From positions 1-49,485 of the forward strand of contig DCVL01000041.1 of assembly GCA_002328035.1 (NCBI GenBank): a stretch of 49,485 nucleotides of DNA. The letters are read 5' to 3'. Of the stretch, positions 16,450-24,415 are shown piece by piece. A program made the position numbers and the translations under genes. Source of the DNA: Geobacter sp. UBA2189. GTDB lineage: Bacteria; Desulfobacterota; Desulfuromonadia; Geobacterales; Pseudopelobacteraceae. The notes under the pieces were generated by a model, which worked only from the letters and a program-made list of their open reading frames with translations, was not told the origin of the DNA and searched no databases. The first letter of the stretch is position 1, and each line of letters starts with the position of its first letter.

Positions 16450-16731
16450 ATGAGAATAGACAATTCAACAACTGCTATTTTTGGTACTCAGCCAATAATC
16501 AGATCATCCAGAACCGAGACTGCAAGATCTGCATCTGCCACCGGTGAGGTTCAAAGCCCTTTCAGCGTGCAGTTGACAAATATGGTTGAGAAGCTTTCCT
16601 CTGTTCAGCCTTCAAGCGGTGAGGTGAGACCTGAGAAGGTAAAGGATATCGGCCAGCAGCTTGCGTCCGGTAATTACAACATAAGCGGCCAGGATGTTGC
16701 AGCAAAGATGCTGCTGACACTGCAGGGGTAG
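16450..16731 (+). CDS. flgM: Anti-sigma-28 factor FlgM
   Basis: A 93-residue protein that would bind and hold the flagellar sigma factor FliA until the hook is complete. The C-terminal half, VRPEKVKDIGQQLASGNYNISGQDVAAKMLLTL, has the conserved FlgM pattern (arginine, IA/LASGxY, VAxKML). The N-terminal half is Ser/Thr-rich and probably disordered, as in known FlgM. ATG 16450 has GGAGG upstream. It stands alone between cpoB and a terminator. No other flagellar gene is in the window, but it implies a flagellated organism. Confidence 0.85.
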   Translation: MRIDNSTTAIFGTQPIIRSSRTETARSASATGEVQSPFSVQLTNMVEKLSSVQPSSGEVRPEKVKDIGQQLASGNYNISGQDVAAKMLLTLQG

Positions 16732-16772
16732 CTTTCTAGCAAAACTGTTATTTAACAAGGCTGTATACCAGG

Positions 16773-16806
16773 AGAAAAGGCGGGGATAAATTCCCCGCCT
16801 TTTCTC
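16773..16806. terminator. Bidirectional terminator between flgM and a secreted-protein gene
   Basis: AGAAAAGGCGGGGA and TCCCCGCCTTTTCT pair perfectly across a short AT loop. The A-rich and T-rich arms provide a T-tract in both directions. It serves flgM (plus) and the gene ending at 16829 (minus). Confidence 0.85.
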
Positions 16807-16828
16807 TGTTTAATTGATAATTTACAGA

Positions 16829-17398
16829 TCAATTGATCTGCGTAAGCTCCGCACTACCGACCCGGCACCATCCGCCAGGGCATTGGGAACCTGGTACCGG
16901 ATAGATGCTTATGTCCACATAATTTGAACTTGCAATAAATGGCAGGAGCAGATGTCCCTGTTGTTCCTTGACGTTTGGTGCTGAACCGCCGCTATTGCTA
17001 ATAACATTCCATCTTGACGTTGCCTCCACGTTTATGTCGAGCAGGTAGGTCTTGCCTGGAACGGTTTCGAAGAAATACCTTACAAAATGACCATCATTAT
17101 ATCTCACTTTGATATAATTTAGTTTTGGAACATAATAACCTAACAAAACCAGCTGGTTATTGTTTACCACTGGATTTACAGGTGTAAGAACCACCTTTGC
17201 GGGAGGCAGAGATGCGGCTGGAGCCATTTTTAAACTATGTAGCATGTTGTTCACAGTATTCAGCTTAAGGGCTGGAGAGGCAGGTCTGGTAACAATGGGG
17301 CGGGCATTCATGGCTGGCAGCTCTACCGCCAGAGCAAGAACAGGCAACAGAATTGACAAGGTAACAGCGTTCAAAACGAGATTTAGTCTGCTTTTCAT
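16829..17398 (-). CDS. Secreted protein of unknown function
   Basis: I do not recognise a family. The 189-residue product has an N-terminal signal sequence (SRLNLVLNAVTLSILLPVLALA) and then a Pro/Ala/Val/Asn-rich stretch. Its C-terminal half is predicted beta-rich (YYVPKLNYIKVRYNDGHFVRYFF, KTYLLDINVEA) with two cysteines in SQCPGGWCRVG that could form a disulfide. AGAGGAG lies upstream of the ATG. It begins 21 bases after the hemD stop and may be co-transcribed with the haem genes, but nothing ties it to haem synthesis. A strong terminator follows. Confidence 0.7.
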   Translation of the reverse strand: MKSRLNLVLNAVTLSILLPVLALAVELPAMNARPIVTRPASPALKLNTVNNMLHSLKMAPAASLPPAKVVLTPVNPVVNNNQLVLLGYYVPKLNYIKVRYNDGHFVRYFFETVPGKTYLLDINVEATSRWNVISNSGGSAPNVKEQQGHLLLPFIASSNYVDISIYPVPGSQCPGGWCRVGSAELTQIN

Positions 17399-17419
17399 CG
17401 TAATTACTCCTCTCGGTCT

Positions 17420-18244
17420 TTATTCCCTTGCGGGTAACGAATAGAATCTTTCCAGTGAGGCAAGAAGATCTTCAAGCGTGGCTCTTTCAGGCTCCACAGA
17501 TACCACAAGGCCAAGCTCCTCGCAGGCCCTGCTGGTTACAGGGCCTATTGATGCCACTGCAACATCACTGAACAAAAATGCAAGTTTTTCAGAACCTCCG
17601 ACGAGAACAGCCAGATTCCTCACCGTTGAGGGAGAGCTGAAGATCGCGGCATCCAGTTTGTGGCCTTCAAGCGCATCACGTGCCTCATCCGGCAAAGAAT
17701 CCGGCATTATATTACGGTAAAGCACAGGATCATGCAATACAGCCCCCATATTGGAGAGCCGTATCGGTATCAGTTCACGGGCGCCCTCAGCCTTTGGAAA
17801 AAGTATCTTACTGCCTTTAAGGTCTAATTTCTCAAAAGCGGCCACAACCCCTTCTCCGGTAAACTGTTCCGGCACAAGATCCGGCAATATCCCAAAACCA
17901 TCAATTTCTTCAGCAGTCTTTGAACCAACTGCACAGACCTTGCAGCCATTTAAAGCCGTTATCTCCAGCCCCAGCTCACGGATTCGGCCAAAGAATATCC
18001 TTACCGCGTTAATAGAGGTCAGGATAAGCCAGTCAAAGCTGGATAGCGAATTTATGGCTGCATCTATCTCTTCCCAGTTTAAAACCGGAACCAGCCTGAT
18101 TGTCGGGCACTCAACCACAACTGCGCCATGTATCCTCAGCTGAGCAGAAAAACCGGCAGCTTGCTCTGCTGCACGGGTCAGCAGGATACGGCGCCCCTGC
18201 AGAGGTTTTTCTTTATCAGTTTGCAATTTCACGCTGGTAGACAT
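17420..18244 (-). CDS. hemD: Uroporphyrinogen-III synthase HemD
   Basis: Cyclises hydroxymethylbilane with inversion of ring D. The protein is 274 residues and of typical poor conservation, with recognisable family elements: GRRILLTRAAEQAAGF at the N-terminus, FDWLILTSINAVRIFF, KVCAVGSKTAEEI and LDAAIFSSPSTVRNLA. Its start codon lies within the 3' end of hemC (29-base overlap), so translation is likely coupled. Many related bacteria carry a HemD fused to a methyltransferase, but here it is free-standing. Confidence 0.93.
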   Translation of the reverse strand: MSTSVKLQTDKEKPLQGRRILLTRAAEQAAGFSAQLRIHGAVVVECPTIRLVPVLNWEEIDAAINSLSSFDWLILTSINAVRIFFGRIRELGLEITALNGCKVCAVGSKTAEEIDGFGILPDLVPEQFTGEGVVAAFEKLDLKGSKILFPKAEGARELIPIRLSNMGAVLHDPVLYRNIMPDSLPDEARDALEGHKLDAAIFSSPSTVRNLAVLVGGSEKLAFLFSDVAVASIGPVTSRACEELGLVVSVEPERATLEDLLASLERFYSLPARE

Positions 18245-19154
18245 CTTCCAGTATCGTCTTCCCTCCGGCGGCCAGCAACCTGTCAGCCAGCTCTGCCCCC
18301 AGCTTCACTGCATCAGCTAACGATCCAGTAATAGTGTCCCGCACAGTCTCCTTGCCATCAACCGAGGCGATGAATCCTACAAGCATAAGGGTCTCTCCAT
18401 TAACCGTTCCATGGGCAGCTATAGGCACCTGGCAACCCCCTTCACAACGTGCCAGCAGAGAACGCTCGGCAGCGACCGCAGCAGCGGTTTCGGGATGGTT
18501 CAGGAAGGATATCGCTTCAATAGTGGCTTTATCATCAAGGCGGCATTCCAGACCAAGCGCCCCCTGTCCAATTGCAGGAATCGAAAATTCAGTGTCCAGC
18601 AGTTCTGTGACAAGATTGGCAAAACCAAGTCGGTTAAGTCCTGCAGCGGCAAGTATTACGGCATCAAGGTTCTGCTCCTTCATCTTGCGGATCCTCGTCT
18701 CTACATTGCCACGCACAATAACCATCTCAAGATCAGGACGTGCCTTCAAAAGTTGAGCCTGACGCCTTAGTGCACTTGTCCCGATCCTTGCCCCTTGTCT
18801 CAATTCGCTGAATTTGACCCCTTCAGAGATAAAGGCATCCCTGGGATCCTCCCTTTTGGTTGTAACAACAAGACCAAGCCCATCAGGAAAGAAAGTAGGG
18901 ACATCCTTCATGCTGTGGACGGCAAGATCTATCTCCCCCCGAAGCATCGCCTCTTCAATCTCCTTGACAAAAAGCCCCTTGCCGCCAACCTGTGCCAACG
19001 GAACATCAAGGATCTTGTCTCCCATTGTCTTAATCTTTACCAGCTCCACCTCTATTCCAGGGTAAACCCTCTCAAGCTCGGACTTTATCCAGTTTGCCTG
19101 CCAGAGTGCAAGCTGGCTGGCGCGTGTCCCTATACGCAGACTTTTTGGTGGCAT
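18216..19154 (-). CDS. hemC: Hydroxymethylbilane synthase (porphobilinogen deaminase) HemC
   Basis: Polymerises four porphobilinogen molecules. The 312-residue protein aligns closely with E. coli HemC. RIGTRASQLALWQA is at the N-terminus, VHSMKDVP carries the catalytic aspartate D84, and GTSALRRQAQL and VRGNVETRI bind the chain. EGGCQVPIA carries C241, which holds the dipyrromethane cofactor. AAGGGG precedes the ATG. Second gene of the hemA-hemC-hemD run, 22 bases after hemA. Confidence 0.97.
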   Translation of the reverse strand: MPPKSLRIGTRASQLALWQANWIKSELERVYPGIEVELVKIKTMGDKILDVPLAQVGGKGLFVKEIEEAMLRGEIDLAVHSMKDVPTFFPDGLGLVVTTKREDPRDAFISEGVKFSELRQGARIGTSALRRQAQLLKARPDLEMVIVRGNVETRIRKMKEQNLDAVILAAAGLNRLGFANLVTELLDTEFSIPAIGQGALGLECRLDDKATIEAISFLNHPETAAAVAAERSLLARCEGGCQVPIAAHGTVNGETLMLVGFIASVDGKETVRDTITGSLADAVKLGAELADRLLAAGGKTILEDVYQREIAN

Positions 19155-19176
19155 GTTCTATATCCCCTTGTTAAAT

Positions 19177-20481
19177 TTATTCCTCAAGTTCAAGCGATTC
19201 TTCTTCAACCCCGTTGTCAAGCTCCAGCTCAAAAAGAACCCTCAACGCATCCAGATACAGATCCGTACGATTGCCCTGACCGGACTTTTTAAGAACAATA
19301 CTGGGATGATGCAGCAGTTTGTTCATGAATGCCGAGGTCAGCGCCTCAAGACGTTTTTCCGTATCAGGCGGGGCATCCTTCCAGTTAGAGATAGTCCGTT
19401 CAACCTCTGCCCTGCGAAGCTCATCAAAGCGGTTGCGTAGTGCCACAATGGTCGGTCTTACCTCAAGGGTGGCAACCCATTTGTAAAACTGTCCAATCTC
19501 CTCGGCTATTATGGCCTCGGCCTTGTCAGCCTCCTGCTTTCTTCCTTCGAGGTTTGCCGCCACTACCTGCTGCAGGTCATCCATATCATAGAGATAGACC
19601 GCATCAAGTTCATTCACAGCAGGGTCAATGTCTCTCGGGACGGCAATATCTATAAGGAAGACAGGCCTCATACGGCGGCGCCTTATCACCTCTTCTAGGC
19701 TATCCGGAGTTATTATGGCATGGGGAGCTCCGGTAGAGGTAAGCACAATATCAGCCTTGTGCAGATTGAGGAAAAGATCTTCAAACGGGATAGCCTCCCC
19801 GTTAAATTCACCGGCCAGACGCTCGGCTTTTTCAAAGGTACGATTGGTAACAAGGACATTCTTTGCACCGTTATTCAGAAAATGCCGTGCAGCCAGTTCG
19901 CACATCTCACCGGCTCCTATAAGCATCACCGTCTTGTCATTCAGATTGCCAAAGATCTTCTTTGCCAGCTCAACAGCCGCAAAGGAAACAGATACGGCAG
20001 AGGAGGCTATCTTCGTTTCGGTTCTGACCCGTTTCGCAACAGAGAAGGCCTTATGCAGGAAACGGTTAAGTATTATGCCTGAGGTCTTGTATTCAGCGGC
20101 ATATCCGTAGGAGGTCTTGATCTGCCCCAGGATCTGAGGTTCACCAACGACCATTGAATCGAGACTTGAGGCAACGCGAAAGACGTGACGGATGGCATCT
20201 TCACCATGAAAGCTGTAGAGGTGCGGCTCGAGAAGGTCGTAAGAGAGATGGTGGTAATCAGCCAGAAAACGCCGGATACGGGCAATCCCGCCGGCTATAT
20301 CGTGAGTGGTGGCATAGATCTCAACGCGGTTACAGGTAGATACGATAATACCTTCCACTATCCCGTCAAGGGAGAGCAGGTCTCTCAGTGGTTTCTCTAT
20401 GCTGTTGGGAGAGAAGGCGACCTTTTCTCTGATATCAACGGACGCAGTCTTGTGGGACAGGCCAATAACAATGATGTTCAT
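19177..20481 (-). CDS. hemA: Glutamyl-tRNA reductase HemA
   Basis: First step of the C5 route to tetrapyrroles, reducing glutamyl-tRNA to glutamate-1-semialdehyde. The 434-residue protein begins MNIIVIGLSHKTASVDIRE and carries the catalytic cysteine C50 in STCNRVEIYA. The NADPH domain is marked by MLIGAGEMCELAARHF, and a C-terminal dimerisation helix follows (RNRFDELRRAEVERT). It lies 14 bases after the ccsA stop, the usual ccsA/hemX-hemA arrangement. hemC follows. Confidence 0.97.
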   Translation of the reverse strand: MNIIVIGLSHKTASVDIREKVAFSPNSIEKPLRDLLSLDGIVEGIIVSTCNRVEIYATTHDIAGGIARIRRFLADYHHLSYDLLEPHLYSFHGEDAIRHVFRVASSLDSMVVGEPQILGQIKTSYGYAAEYKTSGIILNRFLHKAFSVAKRVRTETKIASSAVSVSFAAVELAKKIFGNLNDKTVMLIGAGEMCELAARHFLNNGAKNVLVTNRTFEKAERLAGEFNGEAIPFEDLFLNLHKADIVLTSTGAPHAIITPDSLEEVIRRRRMRPVFLIDIAVPRDIDPAVNELDAVYLYDMDDLQQVVAANLEGRKQEADKAEAIIAEEIGQFYKWVATLEVRPTIVALRNRFDELRRAEVERTISNWKDAPPDTEKRLEALTSAFMNKLLHHPSIVLKKSGQGNRTDLYLDALRVLFELELDNGVEEESLELEE

Positions 20482-20494
20482 GCGGCAATGTCCC

Positions 20495-21310
20495 TTATGT
20501 ATAACTGTGCAGACCGGGGATCCAGAGGTTTACCCCGATAAAGGTAAAAAGCATGAACAGAAAACCGCAGATGGTCAATATCGCTGCACGGCGACCACGC
20601 CAGCCGGTTGTTAGCCTGCCATGCAGCAGAGCTGCATATATGAACCATGTAATAAGGGACCAGGTTTCTTTGGGATCCCATGACCAGTAGCTTCCCCATG
20701 CCCTTGACGCCCAGATGGCACCGGTTATGATGGCAATCGTCAGCATCGGAAAGCCGAACGCCAGGCAGCGGTAACCTATATCATCAAGGATATCCAGAGA
20801 AGGGAGCTTTACAAATAGTGGGCCCAACTGTTTCTTTTTCAGAAAGTGCGACTGGATAAGGTAGATAGTCGCTACACCACCCGAGATCGTGAAAAAGGCA
20901 TATGCTCCAAATGCCATTATCGTGTGAGAGTATATCCAGGCAGAACGAAGGGCAGGATTCAAAGGCTTTATCTCCATTGGCACTATACCGGCTCCAATCG
21001 AGATCAAAAGGGCAAATGGAACGATAAATGAACCAAGTATGCCAACCTTGTAACGGCTTTCAAAAAAGAGATACACCCCAACTATTGTAAGTGCAAAGAA
21101 GGAAAGTGACTCATGCATATTTGTTATAGGCAGGTATCCGGCCGCTATGAATCGGTGAATAACGGCAAGGCAATGCATCAAAAAACCACCTACAAGGACT
21201 CGCTGCGCGGCAGTGGCAAGACATGGCGTTGTCTTTAACAGACAGGCCAGATAAAGCAGCGTAGCAACTCCGTAAAGAGCCAAGGTAAGGTAAAAAGAGA
21301 TCTGGGTCAT
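20495..21310 (-). CDS. ccsA: Cytochrome c assembly protein, CcsA/HemX type
   Basis: A polytopic membrane protein of 271 residues with about eight hydrophobic helices. The haem-handling WWD motif is present as WGSYWSWDPKETWSLITW, with flanking histidines (HRFIAAG, YSHTIMAF, LLHGRLT) as likely haem ligands. System II proteins of this type carry haem across the membrane for cytochrome c maturation, while the HemX subgroup next to hemA affects HemA levels. The sequence cannot separate these two roles. ATG 21310 is preferred over a TTG at 21328. First gene of the haem run, which fits demand for c-type cytochromes. Confidence 0.87.
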   Translation of the reverse strand: MTQISFYLTLALYGVATLLYLACLLKTTPCLATAAQRVLVGGFLMHCLAVIHRFIAAGYLPITNMHESLSFFALTIVGVYLFFESRYKVGILGSFIVPFALLISIGAGIVPMEIKPLNPALRSAWIYSHTIMAFGAYAFFTISGGVATIYLIQSHFLKKKQLGPLFVKLPSLDILDDIGYRCLAFGFPMLTIAIITGAIWASRAWGSYWSWDPKETWSLITWFIYAALLHGRLTTGWRGRRAAILTICGFLFMLFTFIGVNLWIPGLHSYT

Positions 21311-21361
21311 ATCAGATCCAGTGGCCAAAAGCCGATTTTTTAGTAAATGCGTATTTAAACA

Positions 21362-23878
21362 TTATGGTGCTAACTCCAGTTCTTTCTTCCACTTTTCAAC
21401 CTTTTTGCGGTACTCATCAAGCAACCTTCCTGAAGTTTTTTCATCCCTTGCCTCAGAAAATATATGCACAAGCGAGCTATACTGATCCGGCAGCACCAAA
21501 GCCCATCCATCAGAGATATGAACCTTTATTCCGTCGATAAATGTGGCCTCTTTATCCAGGGAGTCCTCACTCATCTTCCTCATTATCCCCCCTTTCATCT
21601 CAAAGGGACATGGCACGGTTGTCTGCATAAAGACACGGCTTGCAATATCAGATAAGACCTTTGAGAATGGAAGGTTCTGTGCTGCAGACATCTCTATAAG
21701 TTTGGCTATGCTGAACATTCCATCAAAGGCAGCCTGGAAACCAGGAAATGCAAAACGCCCGTCAATGGTGCCTGCCAGTATCACCTCGGATGCAGCAGCC
21801 GCCTCAAGCATTGCTCTGTCGTTGCTCTTTGTTCTGTTGACAGCACATTTTTGCTTGTGAGCCATCTGCTCTATATTTGATGGCGCCTGCACCGGTAATG
21901 CTATGGTTCCCCTCTGTTCAGATTTAAGAATCAGCGCTGAAACAAGAGTAAGCAGGTCAACTCCATCATATATTGTGCCGGTTTCATCAACAAGGGTAAT
22001 AGCCTCTCCATATGGTTCAAGCCTGAATCCCACCTCTGCCTTCAGAGAGCCCACAATGGCAACCAGCTGGTTCAGAGAATCCTGCTTGGGTTTAGGGAGT
22101 ACCCCCCCTTTTCCTTCATCAACATATGCATTAAGAGCCACCACGTTGCAGCCCAGTTCATTCAGGAGTATAGGCAGGATCTTACATGCCGGAGAAAAAT
22201 TGAAATCAATAACAACCGTCCAGCCTGCCTTGCAGATAGCATCTGTATTCAGCGCCCGCTTGAAACCTTCACGATAGAAGTCAACCGCCTGTGGAAGATC
22301 AATAAGCGCGCCAGGCTCAGTATGGTGAGCGCGCCGGAAATTCTCCTTAAAGAAGATCCTTTCGGCATTTTTAGCCATATTGCTTGAAAAGTCCAGACCA
22401 TCGCCATCAAGGAATACTATCTCCATTGACGCGGGGTCATCAAGCGACTGGCGGAAGTGAAATCCTCCAACCTCACCAAAGCTCTTAAGCTTGTAACGGA
22501 TTACCGGCAAGCTGGTCATGGTAAGATCACGCACATTGACACCGGCAGATAGCAAGCCACCAACAAAACAGCGCTTAAGCATGCGAGAGGAAAGATTCGC
22601 ATCTCTACCACCAAGAACAAAACTACCCTTGGGAAGCATCGTACCATATGCGCAACCCAGCTTGGCGACAAACTCAGGGGTAAGCTCCACATTGGACAAT
22701 CCCTTTATGATAGCTCCTTCAAAGAGCGCCTTTTTCCATTTTTCACCCCATATCATGTTGGCGGTTACTATCGCACCAGCCTCAATAACCTTGCGTGGCC
22801 AGATCTTGACATCAGCCTTTATGTGGGCTTCATCTCCGATTGACGTCTCGTCAGCAACAATAACGCCATCATTAAGAACCACCCCCTGACCGACCCTCAC
22901 GTTGGCGCATACAACGCTGTCCGTTATCCGTGCCCCTTTCTTTATGTATGAATTATCCCAGACAACAGAGCGGGAGAGCCTTACCCCTGCCTCAATAGTA
23001 CAGTTCCGCCCAATAACGGAATCCTTAATCTGCACCTCTCCCCTGATCTGTGAGTTGTCGCCTATTATTACTGTGCCACTGAGACCGGTGGGATCTTCCA
23101 GGGTCACATCAGCGCCAATCCGAAGATCCTTACCTACAAAATCCTGTTTTTCCTCATCTATCTTCAGATTCACCTTCCCCTTGAAGATATCGTGATGCGC
23201 CTCGCGATATGAGTCGGTGTTGCCGATATCCCTCCAGTAGCCTTTGGTTGCAAAACCATAAAGAGGACTTTTGTTCTGAAGCATCAGTGGAAAGAGATCC
23301 TGGGAGAAATCGAAATTCTCACCTTTCGGGATATAATTGAAGATGTCCGGCTCAAACAGGTAGATGCCGGTATTGATGGTATCAGAGATAACCTCTCCCC
23401 AGCCCGGTTTCTCAAGAAACTGCGTGATCCGTTTTTCCTTGTTCGTTATAACAACCCCGAATTGTAATGGATCCTTTACGGAGGTGAGGGTAATAGTGGC
23501 CATTGCCTTGTTTTCATCATGGAAATCAAGGATCTTTTTCAGATTGAAATCGGTCAGCAGATCACCGGATATAACCAGAAAACGTTCATCCAGATATTTT
23601 TCAGCAGCCTTTACAGCTCCGGCAGTCCCAAGATCCTCAAGCGGTGTGACATATGTGATCTTCACACCAAAATCAGAACCATCCCTGAAAAAATTTTTGA
23701 TCGTGTTAGGCTGATGGTACAAAAGCATCACCAGGTCAGTAATGTCATATTTTTTAAGCAATTCAACGATATGAAGCATTATAGGCCTGTTGAAGAGCGG
23801 AATCATCGGCTTTGGCAGACTGCTTGTAAGCGGCTGGATACGTGTGCCGAATCCTCCGGCCATTATCACTGCTTTCAT
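21362..23878 (-). CDS. Sugar-1-phosphate nucleotidyltransferase / phosphomannomutase-like fusion
   Basis: An 838-residue fusion. Residues 1-230 are a nucleotidyltransferase (MKAVIMAGGFGTRIQPLT, KPMIPL with K23, SGDLLTDF with D106, EKP). About 250-375 are left-handed beta-helix hexapeptide repeats (IIGDNSQI, VIGRNCTI). About 385-838 resemble the phosphoglucomutase/phosphomannomutase fold. In the last part the usual TASHNP serine loop reads FRQSLDDP (S478 may correspond), and the DGDxDR magnesium loop and RxSGTEP phosphate loop are not recognisable. The product is probably GDP-mannose or another NDP-sugar for the envelope. AGGAGG precedes the ATG. It stands 51 bases upstream of ccsA on the same strand. 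Confidence 0.87.
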   Translation of the reverse strand: MKAVIMAGGFGTRIQPLTSSLPKPMIPLFNRPIMLHIVELLKKYDITDLVMLLYHQPNTIKNFFRDGSDFGVKITYVTPLEDLGTAGAVKAAEKYLDERFLVISGDLLTDFNLKKILDFHDENKAMATITLTSVKDPLQFGVVITNKEKRITQFLEKPGWGEVISDTINTGIYLFEPDIFNYIPKGENFDFSQDLFPLMLQNKSPLYGFATKGYWRDIGNTDSYREAHHDIFKGKVNLKIDEEKQDFVGKDLRIGADVTLEDPTGLSGTVIIGDNSQIRGEVQIKDSVIGRNCTIEAGVRLSRSVVWDNSYIKKGARITDSVVCANVRVGQGVVLNDGVIVADETSIGDEAHIKADVKIWPRKVIEAGAIVTANMIWGEKWKKALFEGAIIKGLSNVELTPEFVAKLGCAYGTMLPKGSFVLGGRDANLSSRMLKRCFVGGLLSAGVNVRDLTMTSLPVIRYKLKSFGEVGGFHFRQSLDDPASMEIVFLDGDGLDFSSNMAKNAERIFFKENFRRAHHTEPGALIDLPQAVDFYREGFKRALNTDAICKAGWTVVIDFNFSPACKILPILLNELGCNVVALNAYVDEGKGGVLPKPKQDSLNQLVAIVGSLKAEVGFRLEPYGEAITLVDETGTIYDGVDLLTLVSALILKSEQRGTIALPVQAPSNIEQMAHKQKCAVNRTKSNDRAMLEAAAASEVILAGTIDGRFAFPGFQAAFDGMFSIAKLIEMSAAQNLPFSKVLSDIASRVFMQTTVPCPFEMKGGIMRKMSEDSLDKEATFIDGIKVHISDGWALVLPDQYSSLVHIFSEARDEKTSGRLLDEYRKKVEKWKKELELAP

Positions 23879-24034
23879 TTAAAGTTCCTCCTGATTGTTT
23901 CCATAAATGATAGTTTCATCCTGCAGCCTCACCCAACCCCAGACATTGAAGGAAGAGAACGCATATGCAAACATCGCATAACCCTTCGAAATACCTGCTC
24001 AAAACTAAAAACGTTGCCGAAAATCGGTGTCGTT

Positions 24035-24415
24035 TCACATCTCTGAAGCCCTGCGTTGAGCTTTTTTAGCCAGTACCCTCTTTATCTCTTCTTTAAGCTC
24101 CGTCAGGTCGCCGGATTTCACAACATAGCTGTCAGCAAGCCATGCGGAAAAGTCGTCCTTGTAGCATGAAAATGCAGAGCAGAGGATAACCGGCATATCA
24201 TGGCGTTCCTTGACTATCTTCTGCAGAAGCTCAATGCCGCTCTCGTTCTTAAGCTTTATATCCAGCACTGCCAGATCAAAACTGTTCTGTCCCATCTTTT
24301 CAACTGCCTCTGCTATCGTTGCTGCAGTATCCACTGTGTAACCTTCATCGCTCAGCTCTTCGCTGTAGAGAAGTCTGATATTTGCCTCATCATCAACTAC
24401 GAGCAGTCTGCTCAT
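24035..24415 (-). CDS. Single-domain response regulator (receiver only)
   Basis: A 126-residue CheY-like receiver with no output domain. LLVVDDEANIR gives the acidic pair, LAVLDIKL the phospho-acceptor aspartate (about D52), ILCSAF the serine switch residue, and YVVKSGDL the conserved lysine (KS instead of the usual KP). ATG 24415 has AAGGAGG upstream. It overlaps the 3' end of the histidine kinase gene by 23 bases, so the two form a cognate pair. Output must go through another protein. Confidence 0.9.
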   Translation of the reverse strand: MSRLLVVDDEANIRLLYSEELSDEGYTVDTAATIAEAVEKMGQNSFDLAVLDIKLKNESGIELLQKIVKERHDMPVILCSAFSCYKDDFSAWLADSYVVKSGDLTELKEEIKRVLAKKAQRRASEM

